A DNA stretch of 14,702 nt. Origin: Minisyncoccota bacterium. GTDB taxonomy: Bacteria > Patescibacteriota > Minisyncoccia > Phycocordibacterales > UBA9973. Made by a program: the position numbers and the translations under genes. Below the pieces are notes generated by a model that worked only from the letters and a program-made list of their open reading frames with translations, ran no database searches and was not told where the DNA came from. Positions 6,210 through 13,331 of this stretch are shown in pieces (position 1 is the first letter of the stretch; the number at the start of each line of letters is the position of its first letter). The DNA lies in contig JAGNZX010000007.1 of NCBI GenBank assembly GCA_017984185.1, positions 1 to 14,702 of the forward strand, in the 5' to 3' direction.

Positions 6210-8352
6210 ATTTCGCAATAGCAGCCGCTTCGTCGAATTTTACAGAGAGGAGTTTAGATGCGCCATCCCCGCCTATGGTCACGCCATAAAGTATTCCAGC
6301 ACGAGACATGGTCTCGCGGTTGTGAGTGACCACGACGAGCTGTGAATGCTTGGAAAGTTTTTCGAGCATGTCGCCATACTTGCGAGAGTTCGCCTCGTCG
6401 AGTGCGGCATCGGTCTCATCGAGCACAAGGAATGGTGGTGGGTTTACTTGTGACATAGCAAAAAGAAGTGCAATCGAAGTGAGTGATCTTTCGCCACCAG
6501 AAAGAGCCTGAAGTTCTTTGACCTTTTTTTGCGGCAAAGAAACATTGATCTCTACACCCTGTTCAAAAACAAATTTAGAATCTTCCCCTGCCTCACCTTC
6601 GACGTATTCCTCATCGATTTCGATAGACTCGTCGCGTTTTATTTTTTTATTTTCTGTTACAATCGACAATGCGCCCGAACCCCCACCAAACATCAAAGTG
6701 AAAAATTCTTTAAACTCTATATTGATTTTTTTAATACCTTCTTTAAACTCAATATCAATTTTTTCCTTTAGGTCGGCAATCAATTTCTGTAAAGATTCAA
6801 TACTCTTGTTCAAATCCTCCAATTCTTTCGTTAAAAATTGATCTCGTTCAGAAGCTTGTTCAAATTCTTTCAATATTTCACTTCCCCCACCGAGTCCCGC
6901 ATCTTCGAGTTTGATTTTAATTCTTTCGATTTTACGTCTTTGCTCTTCTTTGGTGTTCGAGTCTACTTCCCCCACCAACTCAAAATCTTTATATGCCATG
7001 ATCTCTGATCCGACGAGGACCATACCCTCTTTGATCTCATTATCAAATGCCTCAAATTCACGACTCAAGTTTACTTCTTTTATATTTACCACCTCGAGTG
7101 CACTAGAGAGTTCTTGGTGTTTCACCTTCCATGTAAATTTCTCTCGCTCGAGATCTCGCAAAGCCTCCATGTGTTTATTCAATTCCTCTTTCAAGGCCTC
7201 GGCTGATTTAGCGAGAGAGGCTTCTTCTTGTTCCAAGCGAGCAATCTCGGCCAGGGTATTTGTTTGTGAATTTTTTAATTCGATTAGCTCTTGTTCTTCT
7301 TGTTGTCTTTTCTCGATTTGCTCTGCTTGTACATCTTTGATTTCATTACCACAAAGCGGACAACGACCAGAGATTTTGACTCGGTGTTCTTTGGCTTCGA
7401 GCATACCCTCGATACGTCCGATTTTTCTTTCGAGCTCGTTCTTGAGTGATCGAGTTTCATTAATTTTTTTCTCTAAAGCTCGGAGTTCGTCTATGCGCCC
7501 ACCTGATGCTCCACCATTTTCTTCTTTAATCCCTTGAAGTTTGAATGAGACTTCATTAAGCTCGGCCGTCAAATTTTTCTTTTCGGCAAGCAAATTCATT
7601 TTTTCATTTTCCAAATACACACTCTCGCGCTTGAGATAATCCTTGTAGAGAAGGGCTAACTCGGATTCCATCTCTTTTGCTTTTTCAAATTTTTCTACTT
7701 GTTTCTTTAAAAAGTTTAAATGCGGAGCATTTTCTCGGCGGAGCATCGAAACTTCTTTCATATTTAAATTGGTTCGCTCGAGTTTCCTTTCACTTTCCTT
7801 TATTTTGTATTGATAGATTTTGAGACCCAACGCATCTTCCACCATAGCCTTTCTTTCCTTTGGGCTTGTATTTAAAATTCGGTCTGCCTCGCCTTGTGAT
7901 ATGATGTGGTGCCCGCTCGAGCCGATATTTACTGAAGCCAAAAGATTGTGAATATCTTTGAGGCGAACTTCGGTGCCGTTTAAAATATAATTGTTTACGC
8001 CATCAGGATATACCTCACGCGAGATGCTGATGGTGTCGTAATTTAGATTTATATCTTCACCTGTATCATTTGAGAGTTTGAAAATTTTATCAGTGTTATC
8101 AAAATATATGGTGACCGAAGCTCTGGAGCCGCCCGGCAAATTCTTGGATCCCTTAAAGATAAGGTCCGAACCAGATTTCCCCCGCATAGACTTGATAGAT
8201 TGCTCACCCAACACAAAACGCAATGATTCCACCACATTAGACTTTCCAGACCCATTTGGCCCGACAATAGAGACTATTGGACTATTGAACTCCAAAAGGC
8301 TCTTCTGGTGAAAAGATTTGAAACCGTTTAATTCTAGGGTCTTGAGCCGCAT
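6208..8352 (-). CDS. Short SMC-like ATPase with a Rad50-type zinc hook instead of a hinge
   Basis: The 714-aa protein has SMC-type ATPase halves at both ends: Walker A GPNGSGKS (31-38), 'GSSGHHIISQGEAD' near 144-157 (Q-loop region follows the SMC pattern), ABC signature 'LSGGERSLTSIALLFA' (617-632), Walker B 'FLVLDETDAALDE' (641-653) and the SMC-like D/H-loop region 'VVVTHNRETMSRAGILYGVT'. Between them lie two coiled-coil arms (about 175-328 and 336-545). At the apex, where canonical SMC has a hinge of some 150 residues, there is only 'RCPLCGNEI' (C331, C334), the CxxC of the Rad50/SbcC zinc hook. Canonical bacterial SMC is about 1,150-1,200 aa. The likely role is chromosome organisation or DNA repair. 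It is last in the rpmF-nusB-rnc cluster, 25 bases after rnc and without an SD. Confidence 0.9.
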   Translation of the reverse strand: MRLKTLELNGFKSFHQKSLLEFNSPIVSIVGPNGSGKSNVVESLRFVLGEQSIKSMRGKSGSDLIFKGSKNLPGGSRASVTIYFDNTDKIFKLSNDTGEDINLNYDTISISREVYPDGVNNYILNGTEVRLKDIHNLLASVNIGSSGHHIISQGEADRILNTSPKERKAMVEDALGLKIYQYKIKESERKLERTNLNMKEVSMLRRENAPHLNFLKKQVEKFEKAKEMESELALLYKDYLKRESVYLENEKMNLLAEKKNLTAELNEVSFKLQGIKEENGGASGGRIDELRALEKKINETRSLKNELERKIGRIEGMLEAKEHRVKISGRCPLCGNEIKDVQAEQIEKRQQEEQELIELKNSQTNTLAEIARLEQEEASLAKSAEALKEELNKHMEALRDLEREKFTWKVKHQELSSALEVVNIKEVNLSREFEAFDNEIKEGMVLVGSEIMAYKDFELVGEVDSNTKEEQRRKIERIKIKLEDAGLGGGSEILKEFEQASERDQFLTKELEDLNKSIESLQKLIADLKEKIDIEFKEGIKKINIEFKEFFTLMFGGGSGALSIVTENKKIKRDESIEIDEEYVEGEAGEDSKFVFEQGVEINVSLPQKKVKELQALSGGERSLTSIALLFAMSQVNPPPFLVLDETDAALDEANSRKYGDMLEKLSKHSQLVVVTHNRETMSRAGILYGVTIGGDGASKLLSVKFDEAAAIAK

Positions 8353-8377
8353 TGGAATATTCTAACACATTCCTAGA

Positions 8378-9073
8378 TTAATCCATCCAATTTCTGACTT
8401 TGAGTGCTGCTTCGGCAGCTTTTTGTTCAGCTTCTTGTTTACTCTTGCCTTTACCTTCAGCGATTAGATTTTTGGCAAAATAAATACCGACTGTAAAATG
8501 CTTGTCGTGGTCAGGACCGGCTTCGCTCAAAACTTTGTAAGCTGGAGTCACGTTTACAAACTCTTGGGCTTTTTCTTGGACCAAAGACTTGGCGTCTCGC
8601 CAAAGTTTTTTGTTTACGATTTCGTCAGTTTTAGGCAATAAAGTTTTATTTATAAATTTATCTACAGCCACATAACCCTGATCCATATACAATGCACCAA
8701 CATAAGCTTCATAAGTGTTAGCTAAAATATATTGTCTAGCTTTACCTTTGTCTTTAGTTTCTCCTTTAGATAAAAGTAAAAATTCATTCATACCGATAGC
8801 CTCGGCTACAGAAGAAATAATGATTGCGTTCACGAGAGCACTGCGCACCGAAGTCAATTCTCCTTCAGTATAAGTCGGATATTTTTTGTAAAGAAAATCA
8901 GTGACCACTAGCTCGAGCACAGCATCGCCCAAAAACTCTAGGCGTTCGTTGTGAGCCAAACCTCGGCTTGGATTTTCATTTATATATGAACGATGAATAA
9001 AAGCTTGCTGTAATAAACCTTTATCTGTGAAAACTATCTTTGTTTTTTTCTCAAAATCTGAAAAATTTATCAT
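8378..9073 (-). CDS. rnc: Ribonuclease III
   Basis: RNase III cleaves double-stranded RNA, including rRNA precursors. The 231-aa product has the signature 'NERLEFLGDAVLEL' (42-55) with the metal-binding Glu and Asp, the second metal region 'ILANTYEAYVGALYMDQGY' (116-134, Glu122), and a C-terminal double-stranded RNA-binding domain (about 158-229, 'GKGKSKQEAEQKAAEAAL'). The length is normal for the family. At the position of E. coli Asp114, usually 'ADxxEA', the protein has Asn119; the essential Asp50 and Glu122 are kept, so it is probably active. It lies 26 bases downstream of nusB-NUDIX and 25 bases upstream of the SMC-like gene, matching the widespread rnc-smc order. Confidence 0.96.
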   Translation of the reverse strand: MINFSDFEKKTKIVFTDKGLLQQAFIHRSYINENPSRGLAHNERLEFLGDAVLELVVTDFLYKKYPTYTEGELTSVRSALVNAIIISSVAEAIGMNEFLLLSKGETKDKGKARQYILANTYEAYVGALYMDQGYVAVDKFINKTLLPKTDEIVNKKLWRDAKSLVQEKAQEFVNVTPAYKVLSEAGPDHDKHFTVGIYFAKNLIAEGKGKSKQEAEQKAAEAALKVRNWMD

Positions 9074-9099
9074 TGAATTGCTTTATAACTTTATAAACT

Positions 9100-10050
9100 T
9101 TATAACTTTTTACTTATGATCTCCACGGCTTTAGCAATGAGTGGAATAATATCATTATAAATACGAAGCTCTGGAATTTCAGCCAATTCAAACCACCTTG
9201 CTCCATCGAGTCCTCCTGACTTTTCAAGCACAAGCTCCTTATACTCACTTTTTGCCAAAAAGTAAACTACTCTTTTCAAACTCTTGCCTTTTTCAGGATG
9301 AGTAGCCACATATTCATTTTCGCCGAGTTTTTCTTCTATTAAAATATCAAGTCCGATTTCTGCTTTGAGTTCTCGAATGGTGGCCTGTTCTTCATTTTCA
9401 CCTTCTTCGATTCCTCCTTTAGAAATCGTCCAATAACCAAAGACATCGTGCACAAAAGCAAACAAGGTTTTACCTTGATGTTCAGAGTAAACAAGCGCCC
9501 CTCCCTTTTTTTCTACTGGAAGTTTAGAAATATCGACTGGCTCTTTGCTCTCAGGATTTTTCTTTTTACTTACCTGCTCTTTGCCGGGTTCACCAATCTC
9601 TTTATACACAGCACCGAGAACACCGTTCACAAATTTACCAGAATTTTCCCCACCGAAAGTTTTCGCTAATTCGATAGCTTCGTTGATAGCTACTTTGGGT
9701 GGCACTTCTTTTCGATCACCAAACAAAAGCTCGGTGAGTCCAAGTCGTAAAATATTTCGGTCAATTATTGAAATCTTATCGATTGGCCAATCTGGAGCAG
9801 CCTTCTCGATTATCTCGTCGATAGTTGCACGATTTTTTAAAACTTGATCGATCAAAGCAAAGACAAAATGATCGTCTTCTAGACCAGGAGCAAATTCTTT
9901 TAGATTACGATCTAAAATTTCTTTGATTTGTTTGTTTAGAGAAAGATCCTCTTTTTTGTCAGTAGGCAGGCCTGCCTTTCCGGTAGGCAGGAAATCCCAC
10001 TCAAAAAGTGTTTGTAATACTATTGATCTAGAAAGGTGCCTGTTTGCCAT
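9100..10050 (-). CDS. nusB: NusB antitermination factor fused to a NUDIX hydrolase
   Basis: Residues 1-153 are NusB, with 'RHLSRSIVLQTLFEWDF' at the start and 'IDRNILRLGLTELL' and 'VAINEAIELAKTFGGENSGKFV' as in the family. NusB binds boxA RNA with S10 and supports rRNA antitermination. After a charged linker (about 154-178) comes a NUDIX domain (about 180-316). Its box runs G212 ... E218 ... R226-E227-L228-K229-A230-E231-I232-G233-L234; the first Glu of the usual EE pair is Ala230, while E227 and E231 are kept. NUDIX enzymes hydrolyse nucleoside diphosphates linked to another group; the substrate here cannot be told. Residues 20-31 come from a palindromic insert (9962-9991). A single uninterrupted frame supports a real fusion. 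Confidence 0.92.
   Translation of the reverse strand: MANRHLSRSIVLQTLFEWDFLPTGKAGLPTDKKEDLSLNKQIKEILDRNLKEFAPGLEDDHFVFALIDQVLKNRATIDEIIEKAAPDWPIDKISIIDRNILRLGLTELLFGDRKEVPPKVAINEAIELAKTFGGENSGKFVNGVLGAVYKEIGEPGKEQVSKKKNPESKEPVDISKLPVEKKGGALVYSEHQGKTLFAFVHDVFGYWTISKGGIEEGENEEQATIRELKAEIGLDILIEEKLGENEYVATHPEKGKSLKRVVYFLAKSEYKELVLEKSGGLDGARWFELAEIPELRIYNDIIPLIAKAVEIISKKL
9962..9991 (-). repeat. Intragenic palindromic repeat inside nusB
   Basis: GTAGGCAGG occurs twice (9962-9970 and 9983-9991) around an inverted CCTGCC (9971-9976), so GGCAGGCCTGCC (9965-9976) is a perfect 12-base palindrome and 9971-9977 can pair with 9985-9991. It is far more GC-rich than its surroundings and is read in frame as 'LPTGKAGLPT' between the first two helices of NusB. 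I recall similar 'GLPT'-type in-frame palindromes in Parcubacteria proteins, in the manner of Rickettsia palindromic elements. Only one copy is seen in this window. Confidence 0.75.
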
Positions 10051-10087
10051 AAAATAATGAACGTAAGTGAATATATTTTATGAGCAT

Positions 10088-10109
10088 CCCGAGCGCTTGT
10101 GCGCGAGGG
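10088..10109. repeat. Intergenic symmetrical stem-loop between rpmF and nusB
   Basis: The plus strand reads CCC-GA-GCGC-TTGT-GCGC-GA-GGG: a GCGC/GCGC and CCC/GGG stem with a tandem GA/GA mismatch. It stands out as GC-rich in an AT-rich gap between rpmF and nusB. There is no T-run after it on either strand, so it is not an ordinary terminator. It could be an mRNA processing or stability element or a dispersed repeat. Confidence 0.45.
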
Positions 10110-10125
10110 GCGCCATAAACCCGCC

Positions 10126-10350
10126 TTAGCTTTTAGCTTGAGCTGCCTTTGCTTTCTTTTGCTTCTTTTCTGTCTTTTTAATTAAATCTAAAACCTTTCG
10201 TCCACGATAAAATCCGCAAGCTGAACAAACAGTGTGGCCTTTTTTTAGAGCCTGGCAATTATCGCATTTAGCAAAGTTTGTAGCCACGAGTGCATGATGG
10301 CTTCGGCGATTCCCTGTATGTGATTTTGTACTTCTCATTCTTACTACCAT
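10126..10350 (-). CDS. rpmF: 50S ribosomal protein L32
   Basis: The 74-aa product carries 'RSTKSHTGNRRSHHAL' and the zinc-ribbon cysteines C29, C32, C42 and C45 ('CDNCQALKKGHTVCSACG') followed by 'YRGRKVLDL', all typical of bL32. The tail is Lys/Ala-rich. The start at 10350 gives MVVRMRSTKS, which fits the family's MAVPKR-like opening better than the internal Met at residue 5. It is the first gene of the cluster with nusB-NUDIX, rnc and the SMC-like gene, divergent from thrS. A TATATA element ends 7 nt before the ATG and there is no SD. Confidence 0.95.
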   Translation of the reverse strand: MVVRMRSTKSHTGNRRSHHALVATNFAKCDNCQALKKGHTVCSACGFYRGRKVLDLIKKTEKKQKKAKAAQAKS

Positions 10351-10357
10351 AATGTGC

Positions 10358-10363
10358 TATATA
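10358..10363 (-). promoter_or_regulatory. -10-like element for rpmF
   Basis: TATATA on the minus strand, 7 bases before the rpmF ATG, in the same position as the -10 elements of rnr, rpsP and thrS. No convincing -35 box is seen. It fits a leaderless message. The AT-rich context makes a single match weak on its own. Confidence 0.35.
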
Positions 10364-10426
10364 CTAGCATATTAAATACTAAAAGCAAACGACACAGTGC
10401 CAAAAGCTAGCAAAAAAGCTATAAAA

Positions 10427-10435
10427 TGATAATAT
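10427..10435 (+). promoter_or_regulatory. Extended -10 promoter element for thrS
   Basis: TGATAATAT fits the TGn + -10 layout and ends 7 bases before the thrS ATG at 10443, again with no room for an SD. Three copies of AAGCTA (10404, 10416 and 10436) lie around it; their meaning is unknown. Confidence 0.4.
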
Positions 10436-10442
10436 AAGCTAT

Positions 10443-12197
10443 ATGGAAAATGCGGATAAATTGAACGGTTTGAGACATACCTTGGCACACTTACTAGCTG
10501 CGGCAGTCGGAGAAATCTATAAATTTGATAAGGTAAAGCTTACCTTGGGTCCTGCCATAGAAAATGGTTTCTATTATGATATTGATTTTGGTGACCAAAA
10601 AGTAGCGGATGCTGATTTGAAAAAAATCGAAGATCGAATGCGCAAAATTTTACCAAAATGGACCACTTGGGAACACAAAGAATTATCCAAAGACGAAGCT
10701 ACCGCCTTTTTCAAAAATGAATATAAAGTAGAATTAATAAATGGCATCGTCGAGCGCGGTGAAAAAATAACTGCGTACACTTGTGGTGGTTTTACCGACT
10801 TATGCCGAGGCGGACATACCGAGCACCCCGCCACAGACATAAACCCAGAGGCTTTCAAGCTCGACCGAGTAGCCGGCGCATATTGGCGCGGAGATGAGAA
10901 AAACAAAATGCTGACTCGTATTTACGGACTTGCCTTTGAGACTAAAGAAGAGTTGAATGCTTATATTTTCCAACAAGAGGAGGCGCTGAAAAGAGACCAC
11001 CGTGAACTTGGTAAGAAATTAGAACTCTTTACTTTTGACGAAGAGATAGGCAAAGGTTTGCCTATCTGGCTTCCAAACGGAACCATTATAAAAGAAGAAT
11101 TAGAAAACTGGGCCAAGGAAACTGAAAACAAGCGTGGCTACAAAAGAGTTAGTACTCCGATAATAACTAAAGAAAACCTTTTTTATACATCCGGACACTT
11201 ACCTCTTTATAAAGAAAGCATGTATGCACCGATATCTATCGAGGAAGAAAACTATTATATCAAGCCAATGAATTGCCCTTTTCACCACAAGGTCTTCTCT
11301 GCTCTCCCTCGAACCTATAAAGAACTTCCTTTGCGCCTCGCAGAATATGGATGGTGCCATAGATACGAAGATTCCGGAAGTCTATTTGGACTTATGAGAG
11401 TCCGTGGAATGCAAATGAATGATGCTCACCTTTATGTAACACCTGAACAAGCAATACAAGAATTCGTAGACGTTATTAAACTTCATGAATACTATTACAA
11501 AGTTCTCGGTATAGAAAAATATGAGATGGAACTAGCTCTTCGTGACCCAAAAAAGCTAGATAAATATCATGGTGAAGAATCAGACTGGAAAATAGCAGAA
11601 GAGATGACAATGAAAGCAATGGAGCTTTCTGGTGTTCCATTTAAAGTCGTTCATGAAGGGGCAGCATTCTACGGACCAAAAATGGATTTTCAAATTTATT
11701 CTTCTATAGGTAGATCTTTTACTGCTTCTACAAATCAACTAGACCTATACATGGGAAAACGATTTGGACTAGAATACACAGACAAGGATGGTAGCAAGAA
11801 AACCCCATTTATAATACACCGTGCGCCACTAGGAACACATGAAAGATTTATAGGTTTCTTAATTGAACACTTTGCTGGAAACTTCCCTATCTGGCTATCA
11901 CCCGTGCAAGTAAAAATAATTCCGGTGCGAGAAAACCACAATGAATATGCTAAAAAAGTTTACGAAATGTTAAAAGAAAATAATATTCGGGCAGAATTTG
12001 ACGACAAAGATGAAAACTTGGGCACCAAAGTCCGTGATGCCAAAAATAACAAAATCCCCTACTGGATTGTCGTTGGTGATAAAGAAATCGCCGAGTCAAA
12101 AGTCACTCTCGAGTCCCGCGATGCCGGCAACCTGGGTCAAATATCTCAAGCTGAAATGCTCGCTAAATTCTTAGCGGAAATAAAGAATAAAAAATAA
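10443..12197 (+). CDS. thrS: Threonyl-tRNA synthetase without the TGS domain
   Basis: ThrRS charges tRNA-Thr. The 584-aa product begins directly with the editing domain: HxxxH at H12/H16 ('RHTLAHLLAAAV') and C121/H125 in 'DLCRGGHTEH'. The class II catalytic core follows, with zinc ligands C278 ('MNCPFHH'), H329 ('NDAHLY') and H459 ('IIHRAPLG'), motif 2 near 'CHRYEDSGSLFGLMRVRG' (305-322), and motif 3 'GTHERFIGFL'. The C-terminal anticodon-binding domain starts near residue 485 ('LSPVQVKIIPV'). The N-terminal TGS domain of about 60 residues found in E. coli ThrRS is absent. No upstream in-frame extension is likely, since the promoter abuts the ATG. It is divergent from rpmF. Confidence 0.97.
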   Translation: MENADKLNGLRHTLAHLLAAAVGEIYKFDKVKLTLGPAIENGFYYDIDFGDQKVADADLKKIEDRMRKILPKWTTWEHKELSKDEATAFFKNEYKVELINGIVERGEKITAYTCGGFTDLCRGGHTEHPATDINPEAFKLDRVAGAYWRGDEKNKMLTRIYGLAFETKEELNAYIFQQEEALKRDHRELGKKLELFTFDEEIGKGLPIWLPNGTIIKEELENWAKETENKRGYKRVSTPIITKENLFYTSGHLPLYKESMYAPISIEEENYYIKPMNCPFHHKVFSALPRTYKELPLRLAEYGWCHRYEDSGSLFGLMRVRGMQMNDAHLYVTPEQAIQEFVDVIKLHEYYYKVLGIEKYEMELALRDPKKLDKYHGEESDWKIAEEMTMKAMELSGVPFKVVHEGAAFYGPKMDFQIYSSIGRSFTASTNQLDLYMGKRFGLEYTDKDGSKKTPFIIHRAPLGTHERFIGFLIEHFAGNFPIWLSPVQVKIIPVRENHNEYAKKVYEMLKENNIRAEFDDKDENLGTKVRDAKNNKIPYWIVVGDKEIAESKVTLESRDAGNLGQISQAEMLAKFLAEIKNKK

Positions 12198-12208
12198 TAC
12201 CGAAATTC

Positions 12209-13165
12209 ATGACACCGGAATCTAGAAAATTTGACAGACCTGGGTTTCTTAAAAAAGAAGTTAAAACAGTACCGCTAGCTCGTTCTATTGTACTTCAAGT
12301 TCAAGAGTTAAGGAATTTACCTAAAAATATATTAGATAAAGTTCCGAAGGGATATGTAATAAAAGAATACGATACTTCCTTACAAGATATGCTTGTTTGG
12401 TACTTTAGGGAAGAATTCCCAGATATGCCTATGGTTTTAAGTATAAAAGAAATTCTTCAAGAGAAAAACAAAAAAGAACCGAATTTGGAAGAACTAATTA
12501 ATTATATTGAAAATAGTGGCTATGAGTTTCGAACACGAGATGGAAAATCTATTAGAGACCACATTACATACATAGAACAAGAATCACGACCTTTGGCAGT
12601 AGCGAAAAGATTGAAGAAACGTCAAGAATTTCAAAGGGATTTCTTTAAGGATACTTTGCCAAATTTTGTATTAGAAAGCCAATTTATCATAGGATCAAAA
12701 GATGAAAAATCTCCTGAGCATATTTACGAAATTCAGCCAAAGATTTACGCAAGTATTGATTTGGGAAACATTATGAAAGTTTTCTTGCATAGTATTTACA
12801 GTGAGGAAGAAGAAGTTCGTATTATTATGGCAGGCGACTTTCTTATGGATTCTTTAAAAAAAGAATTTGGAAAGGATAACGATAAAATGAAAAGCCTAAT
12901 AGATCAACTGAAAGCGTTTGCTTTAAAACTTGAACAGCTATTAGAAGGACCCGGGTATACACTAGATTATTCTGGTAATTTTAATTTAATTGTTACACCA
13001 GAAGGAATATTGAAATTAACTGATACAAATTATTTACAGACAAGCAAACATGGCGATAGTGCAACACCAACATATGATACTGCCGGAGAAACAACAAAAC
13101 GCATGGTATTGGTCCTTAACTATGTCGTTAAAAAATTAGAAGAAGAAATTAAAAACAAAAAATAA
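12209..13165 (+). CDS. Hypothetical protein, 318 aa, possible degenerate kinase-like fold
   Basis: I do not recognise a named family. Several segments fall in the order expected for a protein-kinase-like fold: 'GYVIKEY' (48-54, K52 as a beta-3 lysine), 'FVLESQFIIG' (153-162) as beta-4, 'YEIQPKI' (173-179) as a hinge, 'LDYSGNFNLIV' (252-262) resembling a catalytic loop with D253 and N257/N259, and 'LKLTDTN' (268-274) in the place of DFG. This is an inference from motif order only. No Gly-rich loop is evident. There are no membrane segments. It starts 11 bases after thrS ends, without an SD, and is followed 1 base later by a small hydrophobic ORF, so the three probably share a transcript. It is AT-rich, like the 381-aa unknown at 4603. 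Confidence 0.8.
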   Translation: MTPESRKFDRPGFLKKEVKTVPLARSIVLQVQELRNLPKNILDKVPKGYVIKEYDTSLQDMLVWYFREEFPDMPMVLSIKEILQEKNKKEPNLEELINYIENSGYEFRTRDGKSIRDHITYIEQESRPLAVAKRLKKRQEFQRDFFKDTLPNFVLESQFIIGSKDEKSPEHIYEIQPKIYASIDLGNIMKVFLHSIYSEEEEVRIIMAGDFLMDSLKKEFGKDNDKMKSLIDQLKAFALKLEQLLEGPGYTLDYSGNFNLIVTPEGILKLTDTNYLQTSKHGDSATPTYDTAGETTKRMVLVLNYVVKKLEEEIKNKK

Positions 13166-13166
13166 T

Positions 13167-13289
13167 ATGTGGCTTATTTTAGCTGTTAGTATGGGTATCG
13201 GATTTTATATGTATGGCCTACCAGGCATAATACTCGGCCTAGTTGCCGGAGTAGCTATCTACATGGTGACGGTGATGCTTTCGATTTAG
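13167..13289 (+). CDS. Small hydrophobic protein (40 aa)
   Basis: ATG begins one base after the previous stop (TAATATG), consistent with coupled translation. The product reads MWLILAVSMGIGFYMYGLPG, then a Gly-rich hydrophobic stretch ending MVTVMLSI. It has two hydrophobic stretches with a Gly-Leu-Pro-Gly turn between them, which suggests a membrane hairpin. It is the last gene before the hairpin at 13291, so it sits naturally inside the transcript. The function is unknown. The short length leaves some doubt. Confidence 0.55.
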   Translation: MWLILAVSMGIGFYMYGLPGIILGLVAGVAIYMVTVMLSI

Positions 13290-13290
13290 T

Positions 13291-13331
13291 TTCTGCCATA
13301 AGTCGGACTTATGGCAGAATACTAGTTTTTA
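13291..13331 (+). terminator. Terminator after the thrS operon
   Basis: TTCTGCCATAAGT (13291-13303) pairs perfectly with ACTTATGGCAGAA (13307-13319) around CGG, a 13-bp stem. T-rich sequence follows on the plus strand, with five T at 13326-13330. It begins 2 bases after the stop of the 40-aa ORF and lies 2 bases beyond the stop of the convergent rdgB-like gene, so it may also shape that 3' end, though no T-run follows on the minus strand. Confidence 0.75.

Noticed and set aside
5836..6345. 169-codon open frame across the GC-rich island into the SMC-like gene
   Set aside because: It lies antisense to the conserved C-terminus of the SMC-like gene, crosses the terminator and shows no domain-like pattern. 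The open frame reflects the GC-rich composition.
6911..7537. Long Ser-rich plus-strand frame over the SMC-like gene
   Set aside because: It is the antisense shadow of the Glu/Lys-rich coiled coil; the Ser/Phe/Leu richness is the complement of those codons.
9081..9106. Three CTTTATAA-type direct repeats between rnc and nusB
   Set aside because: Short, AT-rich and overlapping a stop codon; the level expected by chance in this composition.
10351..10442. Possible T-box or riboswitch before thrS
   Set aside because: The region is only 92 bases, AT-rich and without stems or the T-box core, and the likely -10 abuts the ATG, leaving no leader.
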